NCBI RefSeq assembly: GCF_009857885.1 | Contig: NZ_WWER01000002.1 | Coordinates: forward strand, 62,001-126,000 | Direction of reading: 5' to 3' | DNA: 64,000 bases | Source: Pusillimonas sp. TS35 | Lineage (GTDB): Bacteria > Pseudomonadota > Gammaproteobacteria > Burkholderiales > Burkholderiaceae_B | In this document: in pieces, positions 1-8,549 of the stretch | Position numbering within the stretch: position 1 is the stretch's first letter | How the letters are laid out: the number at the start of each line of letters is the position of its first letter | Program-made: the position numbers and the translations under genes | Notes under the pieces: generated by a model | The model's database searches: none | The model's input: the letters and a program-made list of their open reading frames with translations, nothing else | What the model was told of the DNA's origin: nothing

Positions 1-658
1 TGACCCCGGCCCTGCAGTTGTAAAAAAGCACGAAGAAGACCAGCGAAACGCCCACGGCAACCTTGCCTGCCAGGCCCAGGCCCAGAAAGGCGATGAAGAT
101 AGGCGCCAGCGCTATGCGGGGCAAGCTGTTGAGCGCCGATGCGTAGGGTTCTATCGCGTTCTCCAGCCGCGGCATGAGCGACACGATGATTCCGCACGCG
201 ATGCCCGCCACGCTTCCCAATGCAAAGCTGATGATGGTTGCCTGCATGGTCGACCAGAAATGGCCCCAGAACTGGGGCGACACGACGCTGTCCCCCAGGA
301 ATTCGGCCACGGCCCAGGGGCTGCTGAAGTAGTAGGTGAGCCCTTCGTCCCACTTGATGATCAGCGCCCAGATAATCACGCCGACGATGCCGGGGATAAA
401 TTGCTCCAGCCGGCGGTTCAGCCCGGGCTGGCGAGGCTTGATCGGAATGGGCGCACCGACTGCCTTGCCCGGGTCTTTGTCGAGCGTCGGTGCGGATCCG
501 CCTGTGCCTCTGGGCGTGTCCGGCGCTTGCGGCCCGGGTGTGAGCCTGTTCATCGCCTGGAACCTGTTCACGGGTAGGGGATTGGTTGTGCGCTCCGGCC
601 TGGTGGCGGTTGTCGAGCTATCCATGTCGCGTAGCGCCACTGTGATTTTTGTCGCCAT
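1..658 (-). CDS. ABC transporter permease, nitrate/sulfonate/taurine type (partial)
   Basis: This is the N-terminal 219 residues of an inner-membrane permease of the SsuC/TauC/NrtB family; the gene runs off the left edge, so the C-terminus is missing. The frame opens at an ATG whose complement is at 656-658 and stays open to base 1. After a Pro/Thr-rich cytoplasmic tail of about 85 residues there is a first membrane segment (GIVGVIIWALIIKW) and further hydrophobic helices. The typical family stretch NSLPRIALAPIFI is followed by LGLGLAGKV, the usual place of the ATPase-coupling loop. It starts 16 bp after the stop of the ATPase gene and is surely co-transcribed with it. The substrate cannot be told. 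The long N-terminal tail is unusual, and a later start is possible. Confidence 0.85.
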   Translation of the reverse strand, partial: MATKITVALRDMDSSTTATRPERTTNPLPVNRFQAMNRLTPGPQAPDTPRGTGGSAPTLDKDPGKAVGAPIPIKPRQPGLNRRLEQFIPGIVGVIIWALIIKWDEGLTYYFSSPWAVAEFLGDSVVSPQFWGHFWSTMQATIISFALGSVAGIACGIIVSLMPRLENAIEPYASALNSLPRIALAPIFIAFLGLGLAGKVAVGVSLVFFVLFYNCRAGV

Positions 659-674
659 GATGGCTGCCTCCGGG

Positions 675-1478
675 TCAAACTGCCGCAGCTACTTCGCGCG
701 GATCTGTTCCGTCCGGGCTGGCCACTGAAAGTGCGGCGCGCACACGCTTGAAAATCTCGCCGAACCGCGGGTCGACGATGACGCCTTCGGGGTCGCGCGG
801 CCAGCCGAACGGCATGGGCTCATCGAGCGTGATCTGGCCGTCCGCCAACACGACGATACGGTCGGCCAGCGCGATAGCTTCGGTAAGATCGTGCGTGACG
901 AAGATCACCGTTGATTTGCGCTCATTCCATTGATTCAGGAAATCGCGCTCGAGCCCAAGACGTGTCTGGGCGTCCAGTGCAGCAAACGGCTCATCCATGA
1001 GCAGCACGTCTGGGTCAAGCACCCATGTGCGGGCCAGCGCCACGCGCTGCCGCATCCCATGGGAAAGCCCGCCCGGATAATACTGGAGGTACTTTGCTAA
1101 CCCTACGCGTTCAAGCTCGATCGCTGCCCGCTTTGTCCTTGCAGCTTTTTCAACCCTGTTGATTTCCAGCGGGAGCTCGACGTTGTCGATCACCTTGCGC
1201 CACGGGAACAGGCAATCACGCGCGAACATATAGCCCAGATGGGTTTGAGGATCATCTACCGGCCTGCCATGTACGCGGACTGATCCCTCATTTGGCTGGA
1301 AGATACCCGCCAACAAGTTGAGGATCGTTGTCTTGCCACAGCCGCTTTTTCCTACCAGCGCGACGAATTCTCCCTCGGCAATATCCAGCGATACGTTATC
1401 CAGTACGCGTCTTTCACGATTCGCATCGAACCAGACTGATACGTTATTCAGTTGCACACTGCTTTCTGCCTGCCTCAT
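675..1478 (-). CDS. ABC transporter ATP-binding protein, SsuB/TauB type
   Basis: This 267-residue ATPase energises an importer of the nitrate/sulfonate/taurine class together with the permease just downstream. The Walker A loop GKSGCGKT is at residues 43-50, and Walker B VLLMDEP at about 158-164 is followed by the D-loop ALD. The switch histidine lies in FVTHD. The signature motif reads LSHGMRQR (about 138-145) instead of LSGGMRQR, so the first of its two glycines is His. The length is normal for the family. The periplasmic binding protein is not between the two genes and probably lies beyond the left edge. The start ATG (complement at 1476-1478) fits the usual N-terminus of the family. The substrate is unknown. 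Confidence 0.9.
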   Translation of the reverse strand: MRQAESSVQLNNVSVWFDANRERRVLDNVSLDIAEGEFVALVGKSGCGKTTILNLLAGIFQPNEGSVRVHGRPVDDPQTHLGYMFARDCLFPWRKVIDNVELPLEINRVEKAARTKRAAIELERVGLAKYLQYYPGGLSHGMRQRVALARTWVLDPDVLLMDEPFAALDAQTRLGLERDFLNQWNERKSTVIFVTHDLTEAIALADRIVVLADGQITLDEPMPFGWPRDPEGVIVDPRFGEIFKRVRAALSVASPDGTDPREVAAAV

Positions 1479-1839
1479 GGCTTGTCTCCAGAAAGGAGCC
1501 TGGTTGACTGGCCGACCAAGGTGCGAGGTCGCCTGTTACCAAGCTATAAGCTACTGATTTTTGTTATTTTTCTGATCGAATGGTGTCGGCTGCGAGTATT
1601 GAATCATGCCCACAAGGATACTTCATGGCATCAAATGGTATCGATACCATTTAAACTGGATGATATAGATGAATCGAAGGGCGAGGTAGTAAAAATTGTA
1701 AGTCCAGCGTCATTTTGCGGGTTTACCATGACGCCCCGCCCGGATGGATGGACCCTGCTGCAAAAACCGCCTTATCGTGTTAGCGGCTACGCTACGAACC
1801 AAGGACTCGGTCGGCCGCCGAGACTGGATCGACTGCGGA
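1479..1839. other. Intergenic region between divergent genes
   Basis: This 361-base stretch has no convincing gene. It is visibly richer in A+T than its surroundings (about 1550-1710) and separates the leftward ABC importer operon from the rightward Fic gene. It should hold both promoters. Its one clear element is the perfect palindrome at 1633-1652. Confidence 0.6.
1633..1652. promoter_or_regulatory. Perfect 20-bp palindrome, operator-like
   Basis: The sequence AAATGGTATCGATACCATTT equals its own reverse complement over all 20 bases and has a central CG. This symmetry is typical of LacI-family operators, and some GntR-family sites are similar. It lies 155 bp upstream of the ABC importer start and 188 bp upstream of the Fic start. 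It most likely binds a regulator of the importer that is encoded outside the window. Confidence 0.6.
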
Positions 1840-3084
1840 ATGAGTGATAGAACCGGTCATCAAAGCGGCCAAAATATGGACGATATGATAAAAGACGACG
1901 GTGAGCATACTGGCCTTTTCGAGCCCTTGATGATTGCTCAGGGCTCCCCCCGGCGCATTCCCTTGAATGAGCTTGCGCTGAGTCTGGCGGAAAAGTCTGC
2001 CGCATTGCGCAGCGCGCTTCCGCCTTCCATCGCCTCCTCGCTGTCAGATCTCGTTCGTTCAATGAACTGCTATTACTCGAACCTGATCGAAGGCCACAAC
2101 ACGCATCCGATCGATATCGAGCGCGCACTAGCCGGCGACTACAGCCAGAATGCGAAGAAGCGCAACCTCCAGCTTGAGGCCAAAGCACATATTGCCGTAC
2201 AAAAGTGGATTGACGAGGGCGGCATGACACTGCCCGCAACATCGCCGGAAATGCTTCTCGAGATGCACCGCCGATTTTGCGAACTGCTGCCTGACGATCA
2301 GCTCTTTGTCGAGAACCCCAAAACAAGCGAACGCTTGGCGAATGTGCCTGGCCAGTTGCGAACGCGCTACGTAGAAGTGGGCCGGCGCGTGCCAATTAGC
2401 CCGGGGTCCGTACCGCGTTTACTCGCATGCCTGCACGCCGCTTTTCAGGGCACGGATCGTGTCACGGCGATCCTGGCGGCGGCTTGCGCACATCACAGAC
2501 TGCTTTGGATCCGCCCATTTCTCGATGGCAATGGCCGCGTCGCCCGCCTAATGTCCTATGCCATGCTGCGCAGCACGCTCGATACCCGCGGACTATGGTC
2601 AGTGGCACGCGGACTTGCCCGCGCCGAGCAGGCATATAAAAGCCACCTGCAGGCGTGCGATGGCAGCCGCCGCAGCGACCTAGACGGCCGAGGAAATCTC
2701 AGCGAAGCAGCGCTTGCAGCATTCACCGAATTTTTCCTGCAAACCTGCATGGATCAAGTAGATTTCATGGCAGCACTCATGGCGCCCGATCGCCTGCACG
2801 ATCACGTAATGCTTTGGACACGCGAGCAAATCAGCGCGGGAATCCTTCCTGTGCGGTCCGATGTCATCATGGCTGCCCTGCTCTATCGCGGAGAACTGAC
2901 CCGCCGCGAAGCCAACGAGGCGCTCGGGATGAGCGAACGCGCGTCGCGCCGCATTACTTCGGCCCTGCTCCAGGCCAATGTGATCAAGTCGAACAGCCCG
3001 CGCGCGCCGCTGCACTTGGCGCTTTCCGCCAGGTATGCCGAGCGCTGGATGCCGGGCCTGTTTCCAGCCGCGCCAATGGCATGA
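1840..3084 (+). CDS. Fic-domain protein with the catalytic His replaced by Arg
   Basis: Fic proteins usually transfer AMP (sometimes another nucleotide or phosphate group) to a protein side chain. With the ATG at 1840 the product has 414 residues. The N-terminal part holds an inhibitory-helix motif SNLIEG (residues 80-85, pattern S/T-x3-E-G/N), which marks class II Fic proteins that are self-inhibited by Glu84. The Fic core is at about 205-250 and a winged-helix-like region follows at the C-terminus (about 325-400). The Fic motif reads IRPFLDGNGRVAR (224-236). The normal form has HPF, so the catalytic His is Arg225 (codon CGC), while the Asp, Gly-Asn-Gly and both Arg residues are kept. An in-frame ATG at 1876 or an upstream one at 1744 are other possible starts. 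No antitoxin-like small gene is next to it. Confidence 0.85.
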   Translation: MSDRTGHQSGQNMDDMIKDDGEHTGLFEPLMIAQGSPRRIPLNELALSLAEKSAALRSALPPSIASSLSDLVRSMNCYYSNLIEGHNTHPIDIERALAGDYSQNAKKRNLQLEAKAHIAVQKWIDEGGMTLPATSPEMLLEMHRRFCELLPDDQLFVENPKTSERLANVPGQLRTRYVEVGRRVPISPGSVPRLLACLHAAFQGTDRVTAILAAACAHHRLLWIRPFLDGNGRVARLMSYAMLRSTLDTRGLWSVARGLARAEQAYKSHLQACDGSRRSDLDGRGNLSEAALAAFTEFFLQTCMDQVDFMAALMAPDRLHDHVMLWTREQISAGILPVRSDVIMAALLYRGELTRREANEALGMSERASRRITSALLQANVIKSNSPRAPLHLALSARYAERWMPGLFPAAPMA

Positions 3085-3110
3085 GCGCCGGATTTAATCC
3101 GACGGCATGA

Positions 3111-4613
3111 TTATGTACGCCGCCCGGGCATGGTTGCGCGCAGCCGGCGGATGCCGATCACAGTGCCGGTCGCGGCCACAATGGCGCCCCCGATACTGAG
3201 CAGGATGAGGATTGCATCGCGCCACGCACCGCCGCGCAGCAGGATCGGCATGTCCCAGCTGTGCAGCAGGTAGAACAGCCAGCGGCCGGCGCGTTGCGCC
3301 ACCGACAGGCTGCGCGCCACCTCGCCAGTGCGCAGGTCTATGTAGACACGTGTGCGGCCCGAGTCGCCAAAATCCAGGCGCAGGGCGGGCAGGCCGTATT
3401 GCAGGGCGCCGTTCATGGCCTCCGGGTGACGCTGGTAATAATAGGCATCGTAGGCCGGCATTACGCTGTGTGCATGCAACGGGGCATCAAACAGGCGGCG
3501 CGCAGCAGGCAGCACGTCGGCGGCGTCAAATTGCACTGCCACGCTCAGGCGACCCTGTACCTGCCTGACGATACGCGTATCCGCGGCGGCGTCATAGGCC
3601 AGCACGTAGGGGTCCCCACCCACAGCACGCCATTGCAGTTCCACCGGCGCAAAGCCGGCAGTGCGCAATGCCTCAATGACGCGGGCAGGCTGTGTCAGCC
3701 CCCCATCAACCGGCGTCGCCGCAGTGCGATAAGCCTCCTCGTTCGGCCGTTGATCCGCCGAGAACACGCCCATGGGGTTCATCGACATCAGCCCGCTGAA
3801 AATCCATGTGCAGACAACGCCGCTGAACAACAGCCCCACCACGTGGTGCCATTTCATCCAGGGTTCGCGGTAGGGAGAGCGAGACCCGGACTTGTAGCGG
3901 CCCCGAAAGCGCCAGCGCCACAGGCCCACGCACAGGCCCGACACGGCCAGCAGCGTACACAAGGCGGACAGGGCGATCACGGTCCACGCCCAACCCTGAT
4001 CAGACGAACCCGAGCGGAGCATATAGAGCCAATGAAGCCAGGCGCCAACGTAGTTCCAACGCTGCTGCGCCACAGGCGCATCCAGCACGACCTCCCCCGT
4101 TCGGGACGACACGTAAAGCGAAGCGGGGGCAAGCCCATCGACGTGAACCTTATGCAGCGGCCGATGCACATCCAGCCCGCGCGAATGCGTCCAGCGGTCT
4201 ACGTCCACCAGGCCAGCGTAGTGGGCTGGCCGCTTCGCAAATGCACGTGCGGACGCCAGCGCCTTCGCGGCGCTGACGGGAGCTTCACGCGGCGCCCCTG
4301 TCAGGGCGTCATAGGCGCCCGGCGCGCTGCCTGGCTTGCGCATCACGTAGGCGGGTTTGCCGCCGATCGACGTCAACACCACAGCACCGCCGCCACGCGC
4401 CGCGTCAGGCAGGCGGGCCAAGGGCACGCAGCACGCTGCCGGATCCAGCGCCGGCAGCGGTGCCAGCCTTTCCCAGGGCGTGAGCTTGGGATACCCCACA
4501 TACAGCATCACCACTCCGCTGACGAACCACAGCAGCATCAGCAGGCAGCCCGCAACACCCATCCACCGGTGGAGCAAGTACGTCCACCGCTTTGCCATCG
4601 CGCCCATACGCAT
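3111..4613 (-). CDS. PepSY-associated transmembrane protein (iron-uptake reductase type)
   Basis: This inner-membrane protein has about 500 residues in the PepSY_TM family. The first membrane helix carries the family motif HRWMG and the run LLMLLWFVSGVVMLY. More helices follow near the middle and the last one lies close to the C-terminus, with periplasmic PepSY-like regions between them. Members found next to siderophore receptors are thought to reduce or help release iron from the imported ferric siderophore. The gene starts 14 bp after the stop of the TonB-dependent receptor gene, so the two form an operon. GGAGG lies at the right distance before the ATG (complement 4611-4613); a GTG one codon upstream is less likely. 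Confidence 0.85.
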   Translation of the reverse strand: MRMGAMAKRWTYLLHRWMGVAGCLLMLLWFVSGVVMLYVGYPKLTPWERLAPLPALDPAACCVPLARLPDAARGGGAVVLTSIGGKPAYVMRKPGSAPGAYDALTGAPREAPVSAAKALASARAFAKRPAHYAGLVDVDRWTHSRGLDVHRPLHKVHVDGLAPASLYVSSRTGEVVLDAPVAQQRWNYVGAWLHWLYMLRSGSSDQGWAWTVIALSALCTLLAVSGLCVGLWRWRFRGRYKSGSRSPYREPWMKWHHVVGLLFSGVVCTWIFSGLMSMNPMGVFSADQRPNEEAYRTAATPVDGGLTQPARVIEALRTAGFAPVELQWRAVGGDPYVLAYDAAADTRIVRQVQGRLSVAVQFDAADVLPAARRLFDAPLHAHSVMPAYDAYYYQRHPEAMNGALQYGLPALRLDFGDSGRTRVYIDLRTGEVARSLSVAQRAGRWLFYLLHSWDMPILLRGGAWRDAILILLSIGGAIVAATGTVIGIRRLRATMPGRRT

Positions 4614-4627
4614 CACTGGCCCTCCAC

Positions 4628-6823
4628 TCAGAAACGATGGTTGAGCGTGACTTCAAAGCGGCGGCCCGGCCCATACAACCACTGCGTAGGCGTGTAGTAA
4701 GCGGTGGTGAAATAGCCCTTGTCGAACACGTTATAGCCGCGCGCCGTAATCGTGGTGCGTTTGCCCGCCTCCCAACGCAAGGCCAGATCCGTAGTGGTGT
4801 AGGAAGGCAGCGTCAGCGTATTGGCATTGTCGGCGTAGCGCTTGCCCACATACTGCACGCCACCCATAGCCGTCCACCCCGGCGCAAAGTTCCAGCCCAG
4901 CCACAGGTTGGCCAGGCGCTGCGGCACATTGGGCGGCACTTTTCCGCTGCGCGACACCGTAACCGGGGGCGAGCCAGCAGGCTCATTGAAGTCGTCGAAC
5001 CGCGCACGCAGCATGGCAGCATTGGCCTGAACCGTCCAACCACGCGCAAACTCCATAGCCAGCGACGCTTCGAGCCCGCGTGACGATTGCTCGCCCACTT
5101 GCAGACGTTCGCTGGGGTTAAGCGGGTCGCGCGTCAGCAGGTTGTTCTTGACGATATGGTAGGCGGCCAGCGTCCATTCGCCCTTGCCCGCCCAAAAGCC
5201 CTGCTTGAGCCCGACTTCGATCTGCCTGCCACGCGCCATGTCGAAACGGCTGTTGGCCGCAGTGAGCATCAGCAGGCTGCTGACCGGGTCCGCCGCTTCG
5301 GCGTACTGCGCATAGAGCGATAACTCGGGCTGCAGCTCATACACGGTGCCGATGCGAAAGCCCAGCTCCGAGTAAGACCGATCCAGCGCCTGCTTGCCTG
5401 TCAACAGATCGTCGCGCGACACTGTGGCATGGTCGTAGCGCAGGCCGCCCAACACCGACCACTGTGGCGTGAGCTTGAGCCTGTCTTCCATGAAAAGGGC
5501 GTACTGGGTGGCTTCATTGCGGTAACGCGGGAGCGTTGGCGCGTCGCTGCGGAAGAACCCCGGCACCGGATCGAAAGGATCGACCGATCCTGAGCTTCCG
5601 GCATACGTGTTGTTGGTGTGCTGGAAGCTGCTGCGGTTGACGTCAAAGCCCACCGAGAATGTATTGGGCAGCGAACCCAGCTTGCCGTCGAAGGCTGCAT
5701 CTGCCGTAAAGCCGGTCTGCTTCTGGTCGTGCCCGATGTCGGTGTTGCTCGAACGGTCGATCAGACCTGTCCCATCGTTGTACACATAGCGTTCGGCGTT
5801 GCGCCAGTCGCGCTTGCTGCGCACGTGATACAGCCTGGTGCGCACGGTGGTTGCATCGTTGGGCGTCCAAAGGCCATCCAATTGTGTCCACTGGTCGCGA
5901 AACCGGATGGTGCCATCTTCGACGTTGTAGTTCTTGTCCCGCAAGGCGTCGAGTTGTCCGCCATTGACCAGCGGTGTACCAAAGTAAGGCATGGGCTTCT
6001 GATAGCCATAGGCATGGCTGAACTTCAGGCTCAAGTCAGGCGTTGCATCGAACTGCAGGGCGCCGGAAAACGTCATGTCACGGGAATCGCCGCGATCCAC
6101 CCAGTTGTCCGAACGGTTGCCGCTCAGGTCCACGCGGTAGGTCAGGCGGTCGGTGATACTGCCCCCGCTGCCCAGGCCAAAACGGGCGGTATCGTCCGTA
6201 CCCAGCGTGGCTTGTGCCTCGTTCTCAATGGGGCCATGTGTGGGTTTGCGAGGCACGATATTGACCACGCCGCCTATGGCGCCGTCGCCATAGATAACGG
6301 ACGCCGGGCCGCGCAGTACCTCAATGCGCTCCACCGACCAGGTATCGAAAGGAAAGGTTACCCCCACCCCGCCGTATTGCCGCAAGCCGTCATACAGCCG
6401 CATGACCGAGTTGCTGTCCGTGAACCCGCGCGCTGACAGCGCCGAGCCACCGTTGCCTGGATGGCCCATGGCACTGATGCCGCCGGCCCGCGTAATGGCC
6501 TCGGTCACGCTGGCGTCGCCACGCTCCTCCAGCTGCTGGCGGGCGATGATGTCCAGGCTTGCAGGGGTTTCCCGAGGGGTCAGATCAAGGTTGGATCCTG
6601 TCGAAACAGGCGTATCCAGCACGCCCGGCTGCCCGCTCTTGATCTCGATGGCAGACAGCACGGCGGGCGATGCAACATCGACACGGCTGCCGTCGGTTTG
6701 TTGCGGATGGGCCTGCGCCCACACAGGCGCGACGAATGATGAGACAAGCAGCAAGGCAAGTGCGCGCGGCCGCATAACCAGCGGGCCTATGCGCCATGGG
6801 GCAGTGATGCGAAGGACATTCAT
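4628..6823 (-). CDS. TonB-dependent receptor, siderophore type
   Basis: This is an outer-membrane gated channel of 731 residues for ferric siderophores or a similar metal complex. A signal peptide ends near WAQAHPQ. The plug domain holds LEERGDASVTEAI and the pair RIEVLRGPASVIYGDGAIGG, typical of siderophore receptors, followed by GGVVNIVPRKP. The beta-barrel ends with phenylalanine (TLNHRF), as outer-membrane proteins do. The start at 6823 is chosen because AGGA lies 8 bases before this ATG and a normal signal peptide follows; the frame stays open 16 codons further upstream. Downstream is the PepSY protein and upstream a DUF2946 protein, all on the same strand. I saw no clear Fur box. The exact ligand is unknown. 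Confidence 0.9.
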   Translation of the reverse strand: MNVLRITAPWRIGPLVMRPRALALLLVSSFVAPVWAQAHPQQTDGSRVDVASPAVLSAIEIKSGQPGVLDTPVSTGSNLDLTPRETPASLDIIARQQLEERGDASVTEAITRAGGISAMGHPGNGGSALSARGFTDSNSVMRLYDGLRQYGGVGVTFPFDTWSVERIEVLRGPASVIYGDGAIGGVVNIVPRKPTHGPIENEAQATLGTDDTARFGLGSGGSITDRLTYRVDLSGNRSDNWVDRGDSRDMTFSGALQFDATPDLSLKFSHAYGYQKPMPYFGTPLVNGGQLDALRDKNYNVEDGTIRFRDQWTQLDGLWTPNDATTVRTRLYHVRSKRDWRNAERYVYNDGTGLIDRSSNTDIGHDQKQTGFTADAAFDGKLGSLPNTFSVGFDVNRSSFQHTNNTYAGSSGSVDPFDPVPGFFRSDAPTLPRYRNEATQYALFMEDRLKLTPQWSVLGGLRYDHATVSRDDLLTGKQALDRSYSELGFRIGTVYELQPELSLYAQYAEAADPVSSLLMLTAANSRFDMARGRQIEVGLKQGFWAGKGEWTLAAYHIVKNNLLTRDPLNPSERLQVGEQSSRGLEASLAMEFARGWTVQANAAMLRARFDDFNEPAGSPPVTVSRSGKVPPNVPQRLANLWLGWNFAPGWTAMGGVQYVGKRYADNANTLTLPSYTTTDLALRWEAGKRTTITARGYNVFDKGYFTTAYYTPTQWLYGPGRRFEVTLNHRF

Positions 6824-7046
6824 GAGGTTTTCCTGATGCGATGCGCGAGCACCACGCACTTGCGGCACCATCTTCCATCGCCGGCCAAGGGGCTACGGCA
6901 GGATTATTGCGTGGTGATTATGGCCAGCTGCGCAGGCCCGTCGTACTCGCGATAAATCCACAGAAAACGCGCAGCCGCCGCGCAATGCGGCTGGCCACTA
7001 TTTCTGCGAGGAATCGCAGCCGCCGCCCATGGCGGCCGACTGCGGC

Positions 7047-7439
7047 TTATGCGAGGAGATCAGGAAAAACAGGCGGCGCGCGTGCCTGCGGCGCGTGCCA
7101 ACCCTGGGAGTACCAGCCAGGCGCCGATTGCTGCGCCGCCACCCGGATAATGGGCGCCACACCAGCCAGGGGTGCCAGCGGCTTGTTGTCGGGTGTCGTG
7201 GAGGGGAAAAAGCAAAGCAGGCAATGGCCCGCGTGCGACATATCATGCGCGTCGCCCGGAGCGCTATCGTAGGCACCATTGTGAAGGCCGTCGGTGGCCG
7301 TGCAGATCTCCCCCCATACGGCCCGCAAAGCAGCGCCGCCGCCCTGGCCCGACCCGAAGGCAGGCGCCAGCGCGGAAAACAGGAACGCGAGAAGCACAAT
7401 GCAGCTCAACCGCCGCCGCATCTCACAACGTAATGACAT
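7047..7439 (-). CDS. DUF2946 family small exported protein
   Basis: This 130-residue protein has an N-terminal hydrophobic signal/anchor (RRLSCIVLLAFLFSALAPAF). Its core has the motifs EICT and HAGHCLLCFFPST, which I recognise as typical of DUF2946 proteins. The His and two Cys residues could hold a metal, but the family function is unknown. The gene lies 223 bp upstream of the siderophore-receptor start on the same strand. A second DUF2946 gene in this window (59313-59852) sits before a copper receptor, which supports a link to metal uptake. An ATG at 7421 is an alternative start. Confidence 0.75.
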   Translation of the reverse strand: MSLRCEMRRRLSCIVLLAFLFSALAPAFGSGQGGGAALRAVWGEICTATDGLHNGAYDSAPGDAHDMSHAGHCLLCFFPSTTPDNKPLAPLAGVAPIIRVAAQQSAPGWYSQGWHAPQARAPPVFPDLLA

Positions 7440-7494
7440 AGCCGTCAGGGTTACTGGGCAACGGCGAGAATCTTAGCATGCAAGGCTGAGCGCC

Positions 7495-8547
7495 CTAGCC
7501 CAGCGCCCAAAGCCGATCAAGCATGGCGGTTTCGTCGCCGTCGTGAGCCAGGATGGCGCCGAGATGACGTGCGCGCTTCAGGAAGAAGTGGACGGGGCAT
7601 TCCCAGGTGATACCCATGGCGCCGTGGGTCTGGATGGCCTGGGCGGTGCTGGCGTGGGCCGCCTCGGTGACGAGCAGCACGGCAGTAAGCAAGGCTGCCT
7701 CGGCGTCGCGACCAGCAGGGCTGTGCCAACCGGCCTCGTCGAGCAGGCCGCAGGCGTCTTGCAATACCAGCCGGGCGTTGTCCAGCGCCATCCAGTTATC
7801 AGCCAGACGATGCTTGACGGCCTGGTTGATGCCGATCGGCTTGCCGAACTGTTCGCGCTCGCGCGCATGCGCGGAGGCCAGCGCAAGGGCCTGCGCCCCC
7901 ACGCCCAACAACTCTCCCAGGCGCAGCGCCCGACGCAAGCCGCAAAATGCTTGCCATGCGTTTGCCCCGCAGGGTACCTCATGCCGCCAGGCCGGTGCCC
8001 CGTCGGCGGGCAGCCCCACAGGAATCAGCGGATCAACGCCATGGCCGTGCGCCTCAGTCGCCACGGCGGTAACTGTCAGCATCCCCTCGGCCCATGATAG
8101 ATCCAGCGCCGGGATACCTGGCGTCGCAAACTCTGCGAACGGTCGCCCACTGCCCGCTCCGGCGCCCCGCACGATAGCCAGCAGCGCGTCCCCACCCAGC
8201 CAGCCGGCCAGCCTGTCGCGCAACGCATCCGCGCCGTCGCACTGCTCCACGCCCCGGTGCAGCAAGGCATTAATGGCCGTGGCATCGGCAACCGGCAAAG
8301 GCAGCAGGCGCTTACCCATCTCCTCCACCATGGACGCCACAACAGGCAGGGGCAGTCCGACGCCGTCGCACTCCTCGGGCACACAGGCCAACGTCCACCC
8401 CATCCGGGCGCAGTCCCGCCACAATGCAGCCGCGTCGGTGGCGTCCAGCGCACCGGTGCGACCGGTCACGGCCAGACCTTCTCCGTCCAGAAACTGCTGG
8501 ACTGCGTCCACGAGCAAGGAGTGCTCGGCGTTGATCACCTCGTTCAT
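7495..8547 (-). CDS. Acyl-CoA dehydrogenase, second of a pair
   Basis: This FAD enzyme of 350 residues belongs to the acyl-CoA dehydrogenase family and introduces an alpha-beta double bond into an acyl-CoA. The C-terminal four-helix part has REREQFGKPIGINQAVKHRLAD, near residue 210, and the conserved stretch AIQTHGAMGITWECPVHFF. The N-terminal half is shorter and less conserved than in the neighbour. The start at 8547 is 2 bp after the stop of the upstream dehydrogenase and fits the family N-terminus; the frame stays open 51 codons further upstream. Such tandem genes often make a heteromeric enzyme, as in steroid side-chain degradation. The gene closes the catabolic operon 13932 to 7495. The substrate is unknown. 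Confidence 0.88.
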   Translation of the reverse strand: MNEVINAEHSLLVDAVQQFLDGEGLAVTGRTGALDATDAAALWRDCARMGWTLACVPEECDGVGLPLPVVASMVEEMGKRLLPLPVADATAINALLHRGVEQCDGADALRDRLAGWLGGDALLAIVRGAGAGSGRPFAEFATPGIPALDLSWAEGMLTVTAVATEAHGHGVDPLIPVGLPADGAPAWRHEVPCGANAWQAFCGLRRALRLGELLGVGAQALALASAHAREREQFGKPIGINQAVKHRLADNWMALDNARLVLQDACGLLDEAGWHSPAGRDAEAALLTAVLLVTEAAHASTAQAIQTHGAMGITWECPVHFFLKRARHLGAILAHDGDETAMLDRLWALG

Positions 8548-8549
8548 GT

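Noticed and set aside
3261-4697. 478-codon open frame on the plus strand
   Set aside because: It is the complement of the PepSY protein gene, has no family features, and is open because of high GC at third positions.
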